Of a DNA stretch of 46,048 bases, positions 42,281 through 46,048 are shown piece by piece; within the stretch, counting starts at the first letter, position 1, and the number at the start of each line of letters is the position of its first letter. Both the position numbers and the translations under genes were made by a program. The notes below the pieces were generated by a model. It saw only the letters and a program-made list of their open reading frames with translations. It was not told where the DNA came from and did not search any database. The stretch is from assembly GCA_022705425.1 (NCBI GenBank), contig JAKJEM010000011.1, positions 4,761-50,808 of the forward strand, written 5' to 3'. The DNA comes from Planctomycetota bacterium. Its GTDB lineage: Bacteria > Planctomycetota > Brocadiia > CAIUPP01.

Positions 42281-43318
42281 GTGGCGTTGCCCGGCGACAG
42301 CCTGGAATGGCTCTTCGGGGAGCTTGCGCACGCCGTCGCTCACGGCAAGGCTCTCCCGGAGGCGCTCTCGGAACTGGCGCGCGCGGAGGGGGGCAGCCGG
42401 CGCGGCCTCGCCGCCGGACGACTGGCCGAGGCGTTGGCGCGAGGGGAGACACTCGCCGGCGCCGTGGCGGCGGACCCGCAGACCTATCCCCCCGGCGTCG
42501 CGGCGGCCCTCGAAGCGGGAGAGAAGGGCGGGCGGCTGGCCGAGGTGCTGACCACCCTCTGCGATCATGCGCGCATGGACGGCGCCCTCCGCTACAGCCT
42601 GTCCCGCGCCCTCATCTATCCCCTCATCATTTCCATTGGCGCAACGGTCTCGCTTCTCTTCATCCACGCCCGGATCGTCCCGATGTTCCGGCGCATGTTC
42701 GAGGAGTTGTGCATCGAGCTTCCCGCCCTGACGCAGTTGACGCTCTCCGGCGGTGCGCTGGTCCTGGCGACGCTGCTGGTCATCGGCCCGGCCGCCGTGC
42801 TGGCGGGGCTGTACTTGATCTCCTGGGACAGCTTCGGACGCTTCGATTTCCTCGATGCGGCGCGGCTGCGCCTGCCCGTGGTCGGGCGTCCCGTGCGGCG
42901 GATTCTTCTGGCGCGCTGGTGCGCCACGGCGGGCGCGCTCTTCGCCGCCGGTGTGCCGGAGGCCCGCGCCGTGCGCCTGGCCGGCGAAAGCACCGGGAAC
43001 CTCGCCGTCAACCGCGCATCCGCCGAGATCGCCGCTGGCCTTGAGGCCGGTGTGCCCCTGTCGCAGGCCATGGCCGCCCAGTCCTTCTTCCCGCCGCTCT
43101 TGAGCTGGATGGTCGGCGCCTCGGACCGGGCGGGAGGCCACGGCGATCTCTGGGCGCTGGCGCAGGAAACCTACAGCGACCAGGCTCGCGTGGAAACCAC
43201 GATCATGACCATGATCGTCGGCGTCTTCTTCGTCTTTGTCATGCTGCAACTGGTGGCGCTGACGGTCCTCTCCATGTTCCAGCCGTTGATCAAGCTCATG
43301 AACTCCCTCGGCGGGTGA
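42281..43318 (+). CDS. GspF-family inner-membrane protein, first of three
   Basis: GspF/PilC proteins form the inner-membrane platform of type II secretion systems and type IV pili. The 345-aa product has two GspF repeats, with membrane segments at about 109-130, 154-180 and 308-335, and the family motif VPMFRRMFEELCIELPALTQL is read across 133-152. The usual E.G.L motif is GEKGGRLAEVL. It starts at a GTG (VALPGDSLEW) behind GGAACGAGG because no ATG is in frame; the cytoplasmic N-terminal region is short compared with about 400 aa for E. coli GspF. It is the first of three GspF genes in a row. Confidence 0.87.
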   Translation: MALPGDSLEWLFGELAHAVAHGKALPEALSELARAEGGSRRGLAAGRLAEALARGETLAGAVAADPQTYPPGVAAALEAGEKGGRLAEVLTTLCDHARMDGALRYSLSRALIYPLIISIGATVSLLFIHARIVPMFRRMFEELCIELPALTQLTLSGGALVLATLLVIGPAAVLAGLYLISWDSFGRFDFLDAARLRLPVVGRPVRRILLARWCATAGALFAAGVPEARAVRLAGESTGNLAVNRASAEIAAGLEAGVPLSQAMAAQSFFPPLLSWMVGASDRAGGHGDLWALAQETYSDQARVETTIMTMIVGVFFVFVMLQLVALTVLSMFQPLIKLMNSLGG

Positions 43319-43330
43319 GGCGCTCGGCGA

Positions 43331-44527
43331 ATGTCCGGAGGACTACACGAGTATCTAGCGGCGATGGTCCTGGCGCTGATGGCGACCCAGGTGTGGGTCT
43401 TCGTCTGCCTGGTGGCGCTCAACTACTGGCTGGGGCTGCTGAGGCGCAGCTTCAGCCTGTCGGTGCTGGAGCACCTCCACGCCTTGACGCGGCTGGGGTT
43501 GCCGTTGACGCAGGGCTTCCGGCGGTGCGAGGAAGCGGGCCTGTCGCGCGGGTCGGTGGAGGACATCCGAAGCATCGAGGAGGGCTTGCAGCAGGGATGG
43601 TTGGTGGGCGACGCGCTCGAACGCGTCTCCCGCCGCAGGAACATCTGGCAGCATCTGGTCCGCCGTTTGACGCCCTCGGCGTCGCGTCGCCTGGTCAGCC
43701 CGGCGGAGGCGGAGGTGCTGCGCGTGGGCGAGCGCAGTGGAAACCTGGCCGACGCGGTGCGCCTGGTCCTGACGGAACGCCGCCGCCACGACAACATCCG
43801 CGCCAGCCTGCTGGCCGTCTCCTTCTATCCGGCGGCGCTGGTCGTGGTCTTCGGCGGCATCCTCGCTGGTCTGGTGACCTTTGTCATCCCGAAGTTCAAG
43901 AAGATGTTCGAGGAGATGGACCTTGGCCTGCCGCCGCTGACGCGCGCGTTGCTGGCGGCTGCGGACACGGTCGGCACATACTGGTTCCCGGCCCTGCTGG
44001 CGCTCCTGGCGATGGGGGCCGTCGCGGCCCTCGCCCGACAGAGGGCGAGCGGGGCGGGCGCGCTGTCCTCCCTCATGGACCGCGTTCCGGGCCTGCATCG
44101 GCCCGTTCGGCGGGTGCAGTTGGCGGAGTTCTGCCACGAGCTGGCGATGCTGCTGCGCGCGGGCACGCCGACGCACCAGGCGCTGGGGGTGATCGCCGAG
44201 GGCGCCGTCCATCCCTGGGTCCGCCGCCGCGCCGCACGGGCGGCGGAATTGACCGCGCAGGGGCGCACCCTTGGGCAGGCCCTGGATGAAACCGGACTCG
44301 ACCGCCGGGCGGCCTGGTTCGGTCATGCGCTGGCCGACCGGACGGACATTGCGGACGCCCTCTCCCGCCTGGGGGATGACTATGCCGAAAGCGTTTCCTG
44401 GACGGCGGCGGTCTCGGCGCGTCTGATCCCGCCCCTCCTGGTGTTGATCGTCGGCTCGTGTGCCGCCTGGGTCGCAGTGGGGGTCTTCCTGCCGTTGGTC
44501 AAACTCATGGGGGGCATCGGCGGTTGA
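43331..44527 (+). CDS. GspF-family inner-membrane protein, second of three
   Basis: The 398-aa product differs from a typical GspF by an extra N-terminal membrane helix (about 8-33; AAMVLALMATQVWVFVCLV). It then has two GspF repeats with membrane segments near 165-185, 215-235 and 365-390. Family motifs are GERSGNLADAV, IPKFKKMFEEMDLGLPPLT, and the second-repeat motif HELAMLLRAGTPTHQAL. It begins 12 bp after the first GspF gene. The ATG lies behind GGCG only; no strong ribosome site is visible, so coupling from the first gene is likely. Confidence 0.88.
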   Translation: MSGGLHEYLAAMVLALMATQVWVFVCLVALNYWLGLLRRSFSLSVLEHLHALTRLGLPLTQGFRRCEEAGLSRGSVEDIRSIEEGLQQGWLVGDALERVSRRRNIWQHLVRRLTPSASRRLVSPAEAEVLRVGERSGNLADAVRLVLTERRRHDNIRASLLAVSFYPAALVVVFGGILAGLVTFVIPKFKKMFEEMDLGLPPLTRALLAAADTVGTYWFPALLALLAMGAVAALARQRASGAGALSSLMDRVPGLHRPVRRVQLAEFCHELAMLLRAGTPTHQALGVIAEGAVHPWVRRRAARAAELTAQGRTLGQALDETGLDRRAAWFGHALADRTDIADALSRLGDDYAESVSWTAAVSARLIPPLLVLIVGSCAAWVAVGVFLPLVKLMGGIGG

Positions 44528-44557
44528 CACGAGGCCCCGCCGCATTAGGGAAGGCGT

Positions 44558-45778
44558 ATGACGCCGGAAAGAACAGCCAGCGTCGCATCGGTCGAGTTGA
44601 TCGGCTACGACCGCGCGGAGAAGCCCCTGGCCGTGCCGGTGCCGCCGGGATCGAGCGTCGTGCAGGTGGAGGAGGCGGTGCGCGCCGCCGGCGGGCGCAT
44701 CCTGCGCTCGCGCCTGCGGCCCACCGACCGCGCCCACCCCGCCGGGGTATCCGCCGAGGACTTCGCGCGCTTCAACGAGATGCTCGCGTCCGCCGTGCGC
44801 CGAGGGGTGCCGATGACCGAAGGGGTTCAGCGCCTGGCGCGCGACATGACCTCCGGGCGGTTCCGCGGCGCGCTCGAACGAGTCCGGGAGCGGCTGGCGC
44901 GCGGCGCTACGCTGCGCGAGGCCTTCGACCCCGAGGCGACCGGCTTCCCCCGCCTCTACGGACGCCTCATCGAGGCCGGCGCGGCGGCCGGAGACCTGGC
45001 CGGCGTCCTGATGGCCTTCAGCCGCAACGTGCGCGTCAACGCCCTCTTCCGGCGCGGCGTCCTCGAAGCCTGCGTCTATCCGATGCTGCTGCTCGCGGTC
45101 TGCATCGCCTTCCTGGGCGGACTCGGCGCCGCCCTGCTCGGGCGGGTCGAGTCGGTGATCCGAACCCTTTCGCTGCCCATGCCCGGCCTGACGATGACCG
45201 TGCTGGCGCAGAACGCGCTGGGGATCGCCCTGTGGTTGTCGGTGATGGCGGCGGCGCTGTCGGCGCTGGCGCTGCTGATCTGGTCGGCTTTCAGCCCCGC
45301 CGGACGACGCACGCTGGAGTATCTGTTGCTGCGCACTCCGCTGTACGGCAGGATGTATGAAGCAGCGCTGTGGTCGAACGCCGCCGATATCCTGGCGTTG
45401 CTGCTGCGGGCAAAGACGCCGCTGCCGGCGGCCCTGCGCCTGGTCGGGCCGGCGGCCGGTGCGGAGCGTCTGGCGGACGCCTTCGACCGCATGGCCCTCG
45501 AGATCGAGAAGGGGTGCTCCCTGTCCGCCGCCGCGCGTGGCGAGAAGGACGCGCCGGCGCGCTTCGTCCGCGCCGCCGACGCCGCCGAGATCAGCGGCGA
45601 CCTCGAAGCCGCCATGACGGCCCTGGCCGAGGACTACCGCCGCGCCGCTGAGCGCCGCGCCGACTACATCGTACGGCTCCTGCCCGTCATCCTCACCTTT
45701 GCCCTGGGCGCGCTGGTCTTCCTCATTGCGCTGACCGTCTTTGTCCCCGGCCTGAGCCTGTGGAGGGCGGCCTGGTGA
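44558..45778 (+). CDS. GspF-family inner-membrane protein, third of three
   Basis: The 406-aa product has the longest cytoplasmic N-terminal part (about 1-70; VELIGYDRAEKPLAVPVPPG), similar in place to the GspF N-terminal domain. Two GspF repeats follow. Family motifs are present but diverged: MLASAVRRGVPMTEGVQRLA, LPMPGLT and ALLLRAKTPLPAALRLV. Membrane segments lie near 170-190, 215-245 and 375-400. The ATG follows AGGGAAGG. Its stop overlaps the next start as TGATG. It is about equally distant from the other two, so these are not recent duplicates. Confidence 0.86.
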   Translation: MTPERTASVASVELIGYDRAEKPLAVPVPPGSSVVQVEEAVRAAGGRILRSRLRPTDRAHPAGVSAEDFARFNEMLASAVRRGVPMTEGVQRLARDMTSGRFRGALERVRERLARGATLREAFDPEATGFPRLYGRLIEAGAAAGDLAGVLMAFSRNVRVNALFRRGVLEACVYPMLLLAVCIAFLGGLGAALLGRVESVIRTLSLPMPGLTMTVLAQNALGIALWLSVMAAALSALALLIWSAFSPAGRRTLEYLLLRTPLYGRMYEAALWSNAADILALLLRAKTPLPAALRLVGPAAGAERLADAFDRMALEIEKGCSLSAAARGEKDAPARFVRAADAAEISGDLEAAMTALAEDYRRAAERRADYIVRLLPVILTFALGALVFLIALTVFVPGLSLWRAAW

Positions 45779-46048
45779 TGCCTGCCTCGACATCGCGGCG
45801 CGGCTTCATTCTGCTGGACGTGATCCTGGCCCTGGCGCTCATCGGGTCGGGCGTCCTGGTGGTGATGGTCTTCTGCCGGAACGAGGCGCGGGAGACGCGC
45901 GTCGCGCATGAGCGCCTCGTGGCGCAATGGGCGGCGGAGAGCGAACTGGAGCGCCTTCGCGCCGCCTCCTATGCCGATCTTGCGCCGGGCGAGCGCCTTC
46001 CCGTCAACTCGCCTTTGCCCTCCCTGCGGTTGCTCAAGGAGGGGCGGG
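45778..46048 (+). CDS. prepilin/pseudopilin-like protein (truncated by window end)
   Basis: The first 90 codons are visible. The N-terminus (MPASTSRRGFILLDVILALA) is a type IV prepilin signal: short basic leader, Gly before the cleavage site, and a hydrophobic helix. After cleavage the mature protein would start Phe1-Ile-Leu-Leu-Asp5. The conserved Glu5 is replaced by Asp here. The following region contains AAESELERLRA, as in GspI/GspJ-type pseudopilins. It overlaps the third GspF gene by one base. Partial at the 3' end. Confidence 0.85.
   Translation, partial: MPASTSRRGFILLDVILALALIGSGVLVVMVFCRNEARETRVAHERLVAQWAAESELERLRAASYADLAPGERLPVNSPLPSLRLLKEGR

Overview
The window is a dense, high-GC (about two thirds G+C by eye) bacterial chromosome segment with no tRNA or rRNA genes, no transposase, no phage genes and no CRISPR array. 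It looks like ordinary core genome, not an island. Several features point to a Gram-negative (diderm) bacterium of the PVC/Planctomycetota type: a SecD-SecF single-chain fusion with a greatly enlarged periplasmic region, a TPR protein ending in two RNA-polymerase alpha-CTD-like domains, type II secretion/type IV pilus-like genes, and dispersed palindromic GTGTGGCAC elements. This placement is an inference and needs marker-gene phylogeny.

Left part, all on the minus strand (1-19,080). Read in the direction of transcription, it begins with the TPR/alpha-CTD gene and ruvA. A secreted metallophosphoesterase follows, then a 400-bp spacer with a composite repeat. Next comes a tightly overlapping set ruvB-queH-spoIID-like-tgt, continuing into yajC-secDF and a LysM anchor protein. 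Last is a fatty-acid/phospholipid cluster rpmF-plsX-fabH-fabD-fabG-acpP-fabF, read from a good sigma70-type promoter at 5820-5848. Queuosine synthesis (queH, tgt), Holliday-junction resolution (ruvA, ruvB), Sec translocation (yajC, secDF) and acyl-chain synthesis are all represented.

Middle part (19,392-27,397) has mixed strands and metabolic or accessory genes. They are a two-domain alpha/beta hydrolase of acetylxylan-esterase type, a hexulose-6-phosphate synthase/RraA fusion, an aldo/keto reductase, RidA, a DUF362 ferredoxin-like protein, a nucleotide-sugar epimerase and a hexapeptide acyltransferase.

Right part. polA-coaE-rho form a plus-strand operon (27,833-32,638) behind a consensus promoter and a leader of about 310 nt. 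The operon ends in a very long hairpin, followed by a rhomboid protease with large extra domains. Five or six genes then run leftward from 40,776: a Gfo/Idh/MocA oxidoreductase, dusB, an NtrB/NtrC-like histidine kinase and sigma54 response regulator pair, a nucleoside hydrolase and a nucleoside/guanine deaminase. Divergent from them is an M19 dipeptidase-like gene. The window ends in a plus-strand operon with three successive GspF-family membrane proteins and the start of a prepilin, behind a near-consensus promoter at 42,192-42,220.

The most unusual items are the TPR plus double alpha-CTD protein, the triple GspF array, the two related composite palindromic elements, the enlarged SecDF periplasmic domain and the 21-bp-stem hairpin after rho. 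Promoter calls come from reading -35/-10 hexamers by eye and are unconfirmed. Residue numbers were counted by hand.
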